Program-made: the position numbers and the translations under genes | Assembly: GCA_032358255.1 (NCBI GenBank) | Contig: JAULBX010026852.1 | Span: 1-42,852 of the forward strand | Direction: 5' to 3' | Source: Heterotrichella gracilis | Taxonomy: Eukaryota > Sar > Xanthophyceae > Tribonematales > Xanthonemataceae | Length of the DNA stretch: 42,852 nt | Notes under the pieces: generated by a model | Told to the model about the DNA's origin: nothing | What the model saw: the letters and a program-made list of their open reading frames with translations, nothing else | Database searches by the model: none | Part shown: one piece after another, positions 9,773 through 20,900 of the stretch | How positions within the stretch are numbered: position 1 is the stretch's first letter | Layout of the letters: each line of letters begins with the position of its first letter

Positions 9773-12700
9773 ATGTCATCCATGGTGAGCGTTTGGTTTT
9801 GGGTACACAAATAGGGGAGTTGACGTTTTGTGACACATGCATGCATATACACACGCATGCATATACCACAGAGCAGCAAGATGCCAAGCGTTTCATCGTC
9901 ACTTAGGGCTGCATGGGCCGGCTTTACAGTATTTCGGTAGTAGTATGTTACTTGCCAAAGGGCGCGCAACCATCCTGCACACCCTGCCCTGGGTAGTACT
10001 TCCTCAACTTGAGGCTTAAGGGTTGAGGAGGGGTCTGATCACCACCACTCTGCTGTACCACAGCACATATCATTTGAATCGGTTCACTGACCAAGGCGCG
10101 TTCTTTCCGAATCCCAGATGGAAGGGCTTCGGTCCCAGCTTGCATCCATGGAACAGGCCCAGTTGGACCTGAAGGGACAGCTGGAGGCAAAGTGCAGGAT
10201 CTTTGGACACGTGTGGCAGGTAAGCCCTAGGCTAGGTTTGGGGAAGGATAGGTCGCTGGGCGCCTGCGGGGGTTAAGCCCTAGGTTAAGGGTTGGGGTTA
10301 GGGCAACGCGGCAGGCTGGTGCACCCTACACCACCAGCGTGCACCTCACAAAACCTTGTAGGGTAAAGGCTGAGATGGTGTGCTTTGTGCGCTTTCTGGT
10401 TGAGGATTAGGATTCCGGTGGTCCTGGCTTAGGGTTTAGGGTTTTGGTGCTGCTGGTTGGAGACTTAGGACTAGAGGTCTCTCCCCTGTGCACAGCGCCA
10501 TGCATTCACAAAGCTGAGGTGGTGCATTTTAGGGTTCAAGGTTTAGGTTTCCCCCTTCCCTGTACACAGCACCACGAGGCCGAGGTGGGTGCGCTGTGGG
10601 GGAAGATGATTTAGGATTCAACTTTAGGGTTTTGAGCTCCCCCCTTCCCTGTGCACAGCGCCACGAGACGGAGGTGGGTCCGCTGTGGGAGAAGATTGGG
10701 GCCATGGGTGTCCACGTGGAGATGATGCGACTCCAGGGCGATGGGGCAGGGGCCAGCGGTGCGCAAAGAAACCCTACGACCTGGCACACCCCCTCCCTGA
10801 AACCCTACCGGCAACCTGGCACAAGTCCTACTGACCCTGACACCACGCCTCGGGAACATCAACAGAATCTCGTACAAAACCTTTCCCTCCGATCTCAACC
10901 ACAGCCTTCCCCATGCCCCAGCCCCCCACCACGCCTCACCCCCCACCACAGGCCACTGAGACCGAGGGCCCGAGGGCCCCCTCCGCCCCAGACCCCCCAC
11001 CCAACGGGGTGGGGGCAGTTGAGTTGCTTGATCACCAGGAGGCCATTCTTTGAGCCCTGGCATGCGCATCGCGACCACAGGACCCTAGCGTAGGGTTGAC
11101 ACGCCCGCCCCGGCCGGCAGGTGCGGTTCAGAGTTGAGGGCTAGGGTTCAGGGTTTAGGGGGATGTTCCATTGGCAGGCCTGGTCTCGTGAGGGAGGCGG
11201 GGGAGTCGGGTGGTGTGGTGGTGGGGGGGGGGGCGGCTTTCAGCTTGGCAGGTAGTTTGTGGCCCCCTAATTATCGTTGCGAATATTTGCCAACGCTTCG
11301 TGTGGATTCCATGCAAGTAATGAAACACCGCAGCTGGTAGACGCACACCATTGCCTCTGTATTTTCCTAACTAAAATGCAGTCCGTTGTTATGCCCGGGC
11401 ACGCAAGCACAGTACTCTATCTTTATCTTTCATCTATTTGTGATACCAAACCAGGTATGGGCGGCAACCAGCCCCTTCTGTGGTGATCGCAGGCCGCGCC
11501 TCCCGGGCACGCCCTGCTGCGCAAGCGGCGCCAACTGAGAGAAAAGCCTCTCCAGCTGGTGCACCAATGCCACCAGGCGCTGTAGCGCCCCCTCCTGCCG
11601 GTACACCAGTGGCTTGGTCAGCGACAGGAGCCTCTCAGCCAGGTGCCGCTGCAGCGGGAATGGCGCCACCAATACCCTTTCCGCCTGGTGCGCCAGCATC
11701 GCCAGGCGCTGCGGGAGCCCTTCAGGCAGGGGCTCAGATGGCGCCAAGCGCGTACTGGGGATCTCATGCCGGCGCCGCTGCGGTGGCAATGGTGCCACCA
11801 GGCGCTGAAGGGCCCTCTCAGGCAGCTGGTGCTTCAACTTGGCCAGGAACCGCGGGGTTCGCTCAGGCAGGAGCGCAGATGCCACCAGACGCGCAATGGG
11901 GATACCATCCAGGTGTCGCTGCGCCACCAGCGCACGGTGCTGCGCCAGGGGTTGTGCCCCCGCAGGCTGGTGCACCAATGGCTTGGGCAGCGATGACGCC
12001 CTCTCAGGCAGGGGCACCAGCGGCTCAAGCACCGCTGGCGCCAAGCGCGGCAGGGCACTCCCTGGCTGGTGCGCCCATGGCGCCAAGCGCTGGTGGGCCC
12101 ATTGAGACATGTGCCGCTGAACCAATGGCGTCATCGGCTGCCGCACCCACACCTCCTTTGCCTCCTTTACCTCCTGCTAGTAGACCGCCACAGCCCGCGC
12201 CAACCACTCAACCGCCCACCACAGCAGCAGCACCCGCCAGCTTTGCCCCTGGCAGACTTTCAACGCAACCGCAGCCTTCCTCCCCGCCGCAACGCCACCA
12301 CACACCACCCCCCTTGCTACCCACCCCCCACACCCACCCACACACCACGGAGACCGACCCCCACCCACCAACCACACCCCAAGGGCTGCTGGGGGGGGAT
12401 CAAGACGCCATACTCCTTGCCCTGGCCTCCGCATTCCGACCGCCGGTGAATACCCTGGGTATGGCCGCCGTATAAAGCAGCCGGCAGGTGAGGGTTTTGG
12501 GGTTGGACTTTGCACAAGAACTCTGTAAGGTGTGATAGATAGCGCATTTTCCGAGAGCGTCGCCAATTACAGTACATAATAAGGATGTTAAAATGATGCA
12601 TGAATCATGCTTGCAAGAAATCTGTGCATTGAATTCCAGCATCACTGTAGAATGCGCAGTGTATATGATGGGTGGCAATCACATGACAACAACAGCCTGT

Positions 12701-13571
12701 GTTGACGGCAAGCCAGTATCTACTGTATACACGTAGGTAACATAGGTATATATAGGATCTGTTGCACCCACGACCTTGTCTTGACCACAGAATTGTCTCT
12801 TGCAGGTGGCGCTAGCACCCCCAGCAGCGCTGCGCACATGGCACCGACAGCTGCATCAGCCACACCTCCACCTCCCTTGGCCCCTGCCAGCCAACCGCCA
12901 CAGCCTGGGCCAATGGTGCGTGCAAAGAGGGCGCATTCTACCTCCAGAGATGCCTGTCATGCTATATTGATGTAAGATTCACGCTGGAATGAAAAGCCGG
13001 TCATTTGGTGTCACCCGTGTAGAGCCTCAGCACAATCTCCCCGTCCCCCCATCAGCGATCTCACCCCTCCACCGCCACACCGCAGGCCACCTGGCCCGCC
13101 CCCCGCCGTACCCCATCCGCCCCTTACCCCCCACCCTCCTGGCTGCCGCCCCCACACCCACCACCACCACCGGTACCTCCACCAGCGCTCATGCCACACC
13201 CACGCGCGGTGCTGCCCTACCCCTACCCCCACCCCCCCTCACCCGGACCCTGCTTCGTCATGCCTTGGCCAGGCCCACCCCCACATGCCATCCCCGCCAA
13301 CACGCCCCTTGGTGGCGGTGGCGCCGTCCCTGGGGATGTGGGCAAAACCCCAGGGAGGGTTTGCAAGGAGTGCACCGCCAAGTTTGGGCGCACGGTGTAT
13401 TTGAAGCAGGATGTGTGCAGGTGTAGGAGCGAGGCTTGCAAACGGGCTATGGCGGAAAGAAAGAGGAAGAGGGATCTGGAGGGGGAAGGGGGTGGAATCC
13501 CCGCTCCACCTGACCCCGTGATCCCAGCAGCCGGAGAAGAAAACGCGGCGTTGCTGCCACAGACAAGTTAG
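9773..13571 (+). CDS. Coiled-coil, Ala/Pro-rich, Cys-rich-tail protein (N-terminal paralogue of the ALKBH gene)
   Basis: Proposed exons: 9773-9784, 10118-10219, 10659-10758, 11493-12458, 12806-12915, 13086-13571, giving 591 aa with all phases agreeing. Exons 1-3 (coiled coil, LRSQLASMEQAQ...) match exons 1-3 of the gene at 14910 in size (12, 102 and 100 against 105 bp), phase and flanking intron sequence. Exon 3 is 5 bp shorter and ends in phase 1, which fits only the exon at 11493. The sequence equivalent to exon 4 of the ALKBH gene survives at about 10957-11118 but meets stops and seems to be an intronic relic. Exon 4 encodes a 320-residue Ala/Pro/Gly-rich repeat. The last exon ends in C-x2-C-x14-C-x-C-x4-C followed by a basic KRKRKRD stretch, suggesting metal and nucleic-acid binding. 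The 12458 donor (GTATGG) is weak; read-through would stop at 12475. Function unknown. Confidence 0.58.
10480..10690 (+). repeat. Triplicated exon-3 edge of the coiled-coil gene
   Basis: Three copies of CCCTGTGCACAG or CCCTGTACACAGC followed by (G)CCA-GAG(A/G)(C/G)GGAGGTGGGT-like sequence occur near 10480, 10550 and 10640, with TTTAGGG variants between. The middle copy keeps about 40 bp of the exon before reaching a TTTAGG stop region. Only the third copy opens the full exon. Confidence 0.8.
10957..11118 (+). pseudogene. Relic exon equivalent to ALKBH exon 4
   Basis: CCACCACAG followed by GCCACTGAGACCGAGG closely matches the acceptor and start of the true exon at 16297 (GCCCCAGAGACCGAGG). Similarity continues through GTTGAGTTGCTTGATCACCAG against GACCTCTTCAACCAG. 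A TGA replaces the sense codon at about 11051 in the homologous frame, and no PPGF motifs follow. Phase also excludes it from the upstream exon. Confidence 0.6.
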
Positions 13572-14027
13572 TAGGGGGGGGATTGGATCCAATCCGTATT
13601 TGACGTTGTGTTCTGCATGGTTTGCTAGTTTGAACTGCGTTGGTTGTGTTACCTTTGTGCAACCAACTCCTGTGCAGATCTTCTTTTGACTTTGCACCAA
13701 TCGTATTGGTATTGCATATGGAAGTCCAGCGTTGGCAATTGCTGTCCTATAGTTCCATTATGAGCCACTAAGTTATCAGGAATTTTTTCTATTGCGTTTT
13801 TCACTTGCTTTTGAAGAACTGTTTTGAATTGGTAGGCATCGACATGCCTTGGTGCGGGCAAGTTGGTTGGCGCCTGTTCAGACCTGGTTGCAACCCTAGC
13901 CCCCTCGTAAGGGTCTGGCAACCCGCCTATCTAGGACTCCTACCCAAAGCAATCACCCACCTGCTAGCCAACCACCTCTGCCTGAGACCCGAGCAGGTTG
14001 GGTGGAGGGCCCATGGCTCTGTCAGGG

Positions 14028-14049
14028 TAAGTAAGTAAGTAAGTAAGTA
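14028..14049. repeat. (GTAA)n microsatellite
   Basis: Five or more GTAA units in a row follow CAGG. The tract resembles an iterated splice donor, but no exon reaches it. Confidence 0.85.
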
Positions 14050-14336
14050 TTTGCTTTCCAGCTTTGAAGCCAGGTTAGCATGTCTGGGTATGCCTCACCC
14101 AAGTCCTAGAGCCAAGGCTGAACTGACACTGTTTCCAGTGTGGCAGATGGTGGCCAACCACTCGTTCTGCGTACCGCACTCACGTGCTGTCAGGGTATCT
14201 GGGTCTTGTGAACACAGTCCTTGCAAAGTTCAACTTGGTGTTACAAGGCTACACTCGGTGAGAGATTTGGGCACGTACACGGCTGCCCACTGGCGCTAGC
14301 CGCCAAATTGTATTGATGTCAACAGCTACCAACTGG

Positions 14337-14638
14337 GCAGCATCCACGGCGTATGGGCGTAAGGCGTATGAGGCGTATGAGGGCGTATCGCTTACGCCCG
14401 CCGCTGGACCATACGCCCGAGCATGCGCCCTCTCAGGGAAGTATGATATTCGGTGAAATGGGGGTGTAATTCACAAATTAAATGCAATAAATAATTTTTA
14501 ATGAATAAAAACTTAATTTTATACTTTTAATGCATTTATGTATTAAATAGCATACGCCCATACGCCCCTCGTACGCCCTATACGCCCCCGGGATACGCCC
14601 ATCCGCCTCGGGGAAAAAGCATACGCCGTGGATGCTGC
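14337..14638. mobile_element. Foldback/MITE-like element, 19-bp terminal inverted repeats
   Basis: GCAGCATCCACGGCGTATG at 14337-14355 is the exact reverse complement of 14620-14638. Inside each arm are several GGGCGTA units in opposite orientation (GGCGTA on the left, TACGCC on the right), and the centre (about 14465-14550) is very AT-rich with its own imperfect hairpins. No reading frame lies within and no clear target-site duplication is visible. The structure fits a non-autonomous foldback or MITE element; the superfamily is unknown. Confidence 0.65.
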
Positions 14639-14909
14639 ATGCACATTAGGGTTTTACTGAGTTATGTGTGGTAGTACTACCCCTTCAAACCGGATATATT
14701 TCCCGAAATTCCCACCGACGGGCTACACTATTCAAAACAGACCACGCATCAAACAGGGCTTTTGACTCGGTTTCCTAGGAGCCTGCACTAGGCTCTCCAA
14801 CCTTGTTCAATCAGCACAGCCAAGACACCCACCCACCCACCCACCAAAAAACGGCCCAACGCGGAATAACAACCAGGTAGTCGGGTGAATTGGAGCTCCA
14901 GTGGGACCC

Positions 14910-17900
14910 ATGGCGTCCCCGGTGAGTGTTTGAGATCAAGTGGGCTGTTTTTCGGGGGAGGGTTTACCTGGGTGGAAAATGCATGCATATACAAAACACG
15001 CTACACCGACACCGAGACAGATAGGTGGGCACACCAACCCCGCACGGCGCTGTATAGCTGTAGACACAGGTCTCCAACGTCAAGTCCCACAGGCAAGAAC
15101 GCACATACCCATGGGCAACACCCATCAAGGAAGGGTGCTGCAGGGCATACAAAACCCTGCCACACTTGGTGCACCACCATCCAACGTCAGCCAGTTGCAT
15201 GTTGCGACACTTGCAAGCCATGACGGTGCATACCAGTGCAGTCTCAGCACCACGCTCTTCAACGTTTATTGGTCTATCAAGGTGATGGCCTTTGTTTTGA
15301 CAGCCCCAGGTGGCATGCCACTGTAAAACTGCCCACTGCCCATCCACAGAACCATCCCCTCGCTCACCAAAACCAGTCGCTGATGATATGGGGTGTGTTT
15401 CTAAATCCCAGGTGGACGAGCTGCGGTCCCAGCTTGCATCCCTGGAGCAGGCACGGGACAGCTTGAGGGAGCAGCTGGAGGCGAAGGCAAGGGCATGGGA
15501 GCACGTGCAGCGGGTAAGCCCTAGCATAGGGTGCAGCACTTAGATGTCCTAGCCCAGGGATAAATTAATTGCGTGGTTTGCAGCCCTGGGCTAAGGTTCG
15601 GTCAGGGCTTGTGTTGCAGGGTAAGCCCTAGGGTAGCCAAGGTCTGTGCTTGACCAGCCGTTCTGACTGGTTGTTGTGCCCTGGTCCGTGGCTGCGCCTC
15701 TGTGCGTCCCCTTTCCTTCTTTCTTCTTTGAAATAGGGCTGCTGGTAAACCCCGCGCCAGGCTAGGATCCCTGTTTTCAAACTCACAAGCAGGTAAGGTG
15801 GAAGCCCTAGCTAAGGGCTGGGTTGGGGCTGCAAGGCAGGCTAGACAACCTAGGGTACATCGTGGCAGGGTTTTGGGCACCCTGTAGAGACTTAGGGTTT
15901 TGGCGCTGTTGAATAGGGTAAACCTTTCGCCCTTATTGAAGGCTCAAGTTGATTAGGGTTTTAGTGCTGTTATCTAAGGGTTTCCCCTTTGTCCGCAGTG
16001 CCATGAGGCTGAAATGGGTGGCCTGCGGCAGCAAATGGAGGCAATGGGGGCACATATGGAGGCCATCCATAACCAGCTCAGAGCAGGAACAAGGGGCCCG
16101 GCGGTGCGCAAGAAAAACCCTACATGTACCCTGCATGAAACCCTACTTGATATTTGGCACAAATACAGCACACCTGACATGATGCACATCGCATGGAACC
16201 CCCTGGTAGCACACACCACACACCCCGCTTCGCCCTCGGTCCCCCTACCCCCTTCAAAACCACCCCACACCCTCACCCCCCCACCCCCCACCACAGGCCC
16301 CAGAGACCGAGGCCCCCAAGCCCCACTCCGGCCCCCCACCAAATCCGGTGCGGGCATTCGACCTCTTCAACCAGGGGGCAATATTCCGGGCGCGCGCCGC
16401 CGCACCCCCCCCGGCAGACCCTAGCCTAGGGCACGGCGCCGCCCCCACCCGCCGCGCCCCCCCACCAGGGTTTGGCCCCACCCCTCGCACTGTGGCATCC
16501 CCGGATGCGGTGGGGGTGGTGGAGGGGGATGGCCCGCCTGGATTTGGCCGCCCCACGCGACCTACAGGTGGGAAACTAGGGTTCAGGGTTAGGGTTTAGG
16601 GTTGAACACTTGCCCACATCGCTACTCATGCCCAACATCACACGCACACCACGCCCTAAATGAGGCTTACCCTAAGCACCTTTCCCCGCCTGCAGCTAAC
16701 GGCACCCTGTCACCTCCTCTGGTATACACCAACGGCTACACAAATGGGGACTCAGACCACCCCCCGGGATTCGGACTCCCCTCAGCCGACCTCCCCCCAG
16801 GCTTTGAAAGCCCCCCGCCAAATGTGCCAGACGCTGCATCGCCGGTGGTCGACATGCCCCCCGGGTTTGATTCCGCCCCCCGGGGAGCAGATGTGGTGCC
16901 CAGGGGGGGCGGCAGGCCACCTGGATTTGGCCCCTCTCCGCGGGTGGCAAATGCCCCCCTGCAGGCGGACGACTTCCCGCCTGGATTTGATTCCGCCCCG
17001 CGGGGAGTGGATTTGGCACCCGGGGGGGGTGGCAGGCCCCCAGGATTTGGCCCCGCTCCAGGGGTGGCGAATGCGCCCGCTTGGGGGGTGGACACCCCGC
17101 CCGGATTTGAGGCCGCGCCTGCCCCGGTGGGGGGTGGGGAGGTGGTTGAGCAGCGGAGGGGTGGGGGGACTGGGAGGGGGCAGTGGGGGGGCGACGCGGG
17201 GAGCCGGGGGGGCGAGAGGTGGGTGTGGGGCCTTTGGCACTTAGTGATGTTGATTATTGTGCTTTGTTGGAACCTGCCGGTTGTCGTGCCTTTGTGAAGT
17301 CATATCCAAAACGCAAGAGACCCCAGCACTGACTGTTCATCTGCCTGTTCGGATGGTGTGCATGTAAAATTCTCAGTTAAGGTTCACTGCATGGGTGCCA
17401 TGATGTGGACCTGCAACTGATCGATTACCTCCGCTGAATATGGTAGCATTAATTCAGCTGACTGCATCCCTTTTTCACAAACCTGCTCCCATCCCCACGC
17501 ACCCCAGGGACAGCAGCACCAAGCCCAGGCCCTCCACCCCCTCCCCTGTGGTGCAACACGATGACGCCCCCCCTGAAGGACCTCCCACTAATGGCTCGCA
17601 CGGCTGGGGCGCCAGGTAGGGTTTCACTAGGGTTTCACTAGGGTCCAGGGTGTAGGGTTTCCCTGGGATCTCACAGTAGCAGGTAGGCATCCCTAGCGCC
17701 CTCGCTGGCGTTTGCTCCAAACTTGGAATTTACCGAGAGTTCATCTGTGGTTTCCTGATTGCAATGCCAGGAATCGGCGGGGTGTGTATCTACCCACAGG
17801 TGATATCCCCCCAGTGCATACCCTTGCACCGCCACACACACTGCCTTCCCTGGTGCACCTGGGAAACACGCTGTTTTAATGCGTGGCTCGCAATCAAAGT

Positions 17901-20900
17901 ACGAGGGTGCTTGCACATCCCATTGGGCAACTCCTGTGCTCAATGCGCTCAGGTTCTACTGCTGCGGAGTCGAGGCTGCTGCAAGTCCAGACTGGCAGCA
18001 GGCTTGAGTCTGCAACAATAGAGCCTCAGCGGGTTGTACACAGGAGTCGCCTAGATCTAGCCCTGGCGCAGGACACCCTGGACAGTACAAGAGCCTCCCC
18101 AACGTAGTCTACAAGGGGGTCAACCCAACTTTGCCGCCTCACCCCTCACTCCCTCCCCCCCCACCCCTGCAGCCCCGCCGCCTCTGCGGTTGGTGCGCCC
18201 TCCCCTGATGCCTTCCCTGAGCTATCGTCCACCCCTGTGTCGAAGGCGCCCGCTGGGGCCTGGGGCAACCCCGCTGGGGCATGGGGCGGTGGCAAGGGGC
18301 TGGCGTCGCGGTTACTGGCAAGCGCAGGTGGGTGTGTAGGGTTTGGGAGGGGGTTCAGGTTTACAGCTGGTGTGGCGGTGACTGGCGAGCGCTGTGGGTA
18401 TTTGAGGGTTTAAGCTTTAGAGTTTAAGGATTTCGTCGCGGTGACTGGCAAACGCGAGTGGGTGGGGGTTCAGGCCCCACTGTGTGCAACCATGTGGGAG
18501 TTCAGTTGTTCCTTGTAAAAGCCATGCTGTGTACAACCATGTGAGGAAGCATTGAGTGAAGCATTATGTACGAAAACGTGTACGAAACCATTATGTTTGA
18601 AACCATTATGTACGAAAACGTGTACGAAACCTTGTGATAAGTGCCTTCATACATGTGCGGCCACCGTTCCTCCACGACACCCCCTCACACACACATTTAC
18701 ACACCCAAACTTACCCCCCCAGCCCCCTCCCACCCCCCCTCCACCCCCGCAGGTGTGCCGGTGTCCGCCCCTGCCGCCTCCCGCCCCACCCGCCCGACGC
18801 AGGAGGATGTGGTGGTCTATGAGCAGCGGTGCGGGCTGCGGGTGGGGGATGACGAGGTGCCGGACACCATGCGCAAGAAACAGGTGGGGGGTGGGAGGGT
18901 GGGAGGGTGGGGGGGCTGAAGTTGGTATAGGGTTTACGGTCCAGCTTAATATGTCCAGCTTTACAGCCAGGGGAGCAGTGCTGGGTGCGCATGCCTCACC
19001 CCATTTTGTGGTCAAGGCTTGTTGAACCGCCAACCCTGGTGCATGTAGGGTCCATGGCCACAACGTCCTGGCAGCTCAAACCTGACCCGTGTTTGTCATT
19101 CGCACAAACCCCTAACTCAGGGCTTCTCCCTGCGCACAGGCCCGGAAGCAAGAGTTTGAGCACACCGAGTATGTCCCCGGCAAGGGCCAGGTCAACATCC
19201 TCCAGGGGCTGGAGCTGCACTGCCCCATACTGTCACCTGCTGAGCAAGAGCAGCTTGCGGCACATGTGATGCAGTGGGAGGAGATGGTGAGGGGAAGAAC
19301 ACACTTAGCAGGGGTTTTTGGGTGCACGGGCTGTTAGGAGGTGGTGCAGTGGGACGACATGGTAGGGAGGACAGAACATGAACATTGAACAATCTCGCAA
19401 AGGGAGCTGGAACTGGACTGCCCCATACTGCCACCTGCCTAGCATGTGTTGTAGTGGGAGGAGATGGTGAGGGGAGGAAACCCTTAGCAGGGGTTTGGGT
19501 GCGGCGGGGGTGGGGCGTGGGGTTGTTGGCGGCGCATGTGGCACAGTGGGGAAGCCGCACAAACGGGAGTGGCATCACCGGGGTGTGGGGCTGACAAGGC
19601 CATACTGCCAAAACCCTTCGTTTAAAACCCTACTGCCATTGCCACACCACCATCAGTAAGGAATTGCACTTGCACTGCAGGGCCGCGCCAACATGCTTCG
19701 GGGCCGCACCTTCTCGGCCCCCCGCAAATGGCTGCCCGGCAAGGGCAGGATCACCATCCAGTTTGGCTGCTGCTACAACTACGCAACAGACCAGCAGGGC
19801 AGGCTGCCAGGTAACCCTAAACCCTAAACCCCCGCAAGTGGCTGCCCGGCAAGGGCAGGATCGTCATCCAGTTTGGCTGCTGCTACAACTACGCAACAGA
19901 CCAGCAGGGCAGGCTGCCAGGTAAAATCACAAACCCTACCATACCCTACATAGGCAGGCAAGTGGTAACGGGAAGGTAAACTTTGAATCAAAGCTGCTTG
20001 TGCATTCCTGGAGAACACGTTATATGTCGCGTGACGAGTGCAGAGAGCACGCCCTGTCTGCAACTTGCTGTGATATACCCAAACCATGTGATGCGTACCA
20101 CAGCATCACAAGGACTGGTGTTGAGAAATGAGCTGCGCACCAAACCCTCCGCCAAACCCTACCCAAACCCCTAAGCAGGGGTCCCCCCTCCTCTCACCAG
20201 ACATCGTCCTGAGGCTTCTGTCGAGCCGGTCCGCCTAATGCCAACCATGAGTGTCCAAACCCCTAACCTAGGGTTCCTCCCCCCGCAGGCATCGTCCCTG
20301 AGGAGGTTGTTGAGCCCCTCCCCCCAGTGCTCCAGGCGCTGTGCAGGCGGCTGGTCCGCTGGTCAATACTGCCTGCATCACGGGAGCCAGACACTGCCAT
20401 CATCAACATCTACGAAGAGGGTAGGGCAATGCTGGGGGTCGATGGGGGTTTGTGCATATCACAAATCCATGCCCAGGCGCCAGTCACAGCAGTTTTCACC
20501 AGATACAGATAGGTTGAGCTCGTGAAACTAGATAATGGATGGCATCTGCAACTTTTTGACGCCTCCCATACGCATGCGCACCCCTGCAGCAGCTTCCACC
20601 CCCGCACATATGCATACACCAAGCCCCCTCTCCCTGCAGGCGACTGCATCCCCCCACACATTGATCATCACGACTGCATCTATCCCTTCCCTAAACCCTA
20701 CCCCCCCCCCTGCAGGTGCCTGCATCCCCTCACACATTGACCACCGCGACTGCATATCTCCCTTCCCTAAACCCTCAAACCTAACCCTAAACCTTAAATT
20801 GTTTCTGCAGGCGACTGCATCCCCCCGCACATCGACCACCACGACTTCATCCGCCCCTTCTGCACCGTGTCGCTCCTCAGCCAACAGCACATGCTGCTGG

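Larger units (their letters stand above)
13572..14909. other. Intergenic stretch between tandem paralogues
   Basis: There is no supported exon here. The region contains a GTAA microsatellite (14028-14049), the foldback element at 14337-14638 and a CACC run (14827-14845). The start exon of the downstream gene follows at 14910. Confidence 0.6.

Noticed and set aside
11430..12152. 240-codon minus-strand open frame
   Set aside because: It is antisense to the Ala/Pro-rich repeat exon and merely reflects the repeat on the other strand.
9773..13571. Calling the first coiled-coil paralogue a pseudogene
   Set aside because: Stops arise only if the relic exon 4 is included. A six-exon path with matching phases and strong sites at most junctions stays open to 13571.
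19831..19922. Second exon 10 copy as a genuine mutually exclusive exon
   Set aside because: It has only a weak CGCAAG acceptor and lacks the first 40 bases of the exon. Inclusion with exon 10 would repeat the block and read a TAA in the heptamer spacer.
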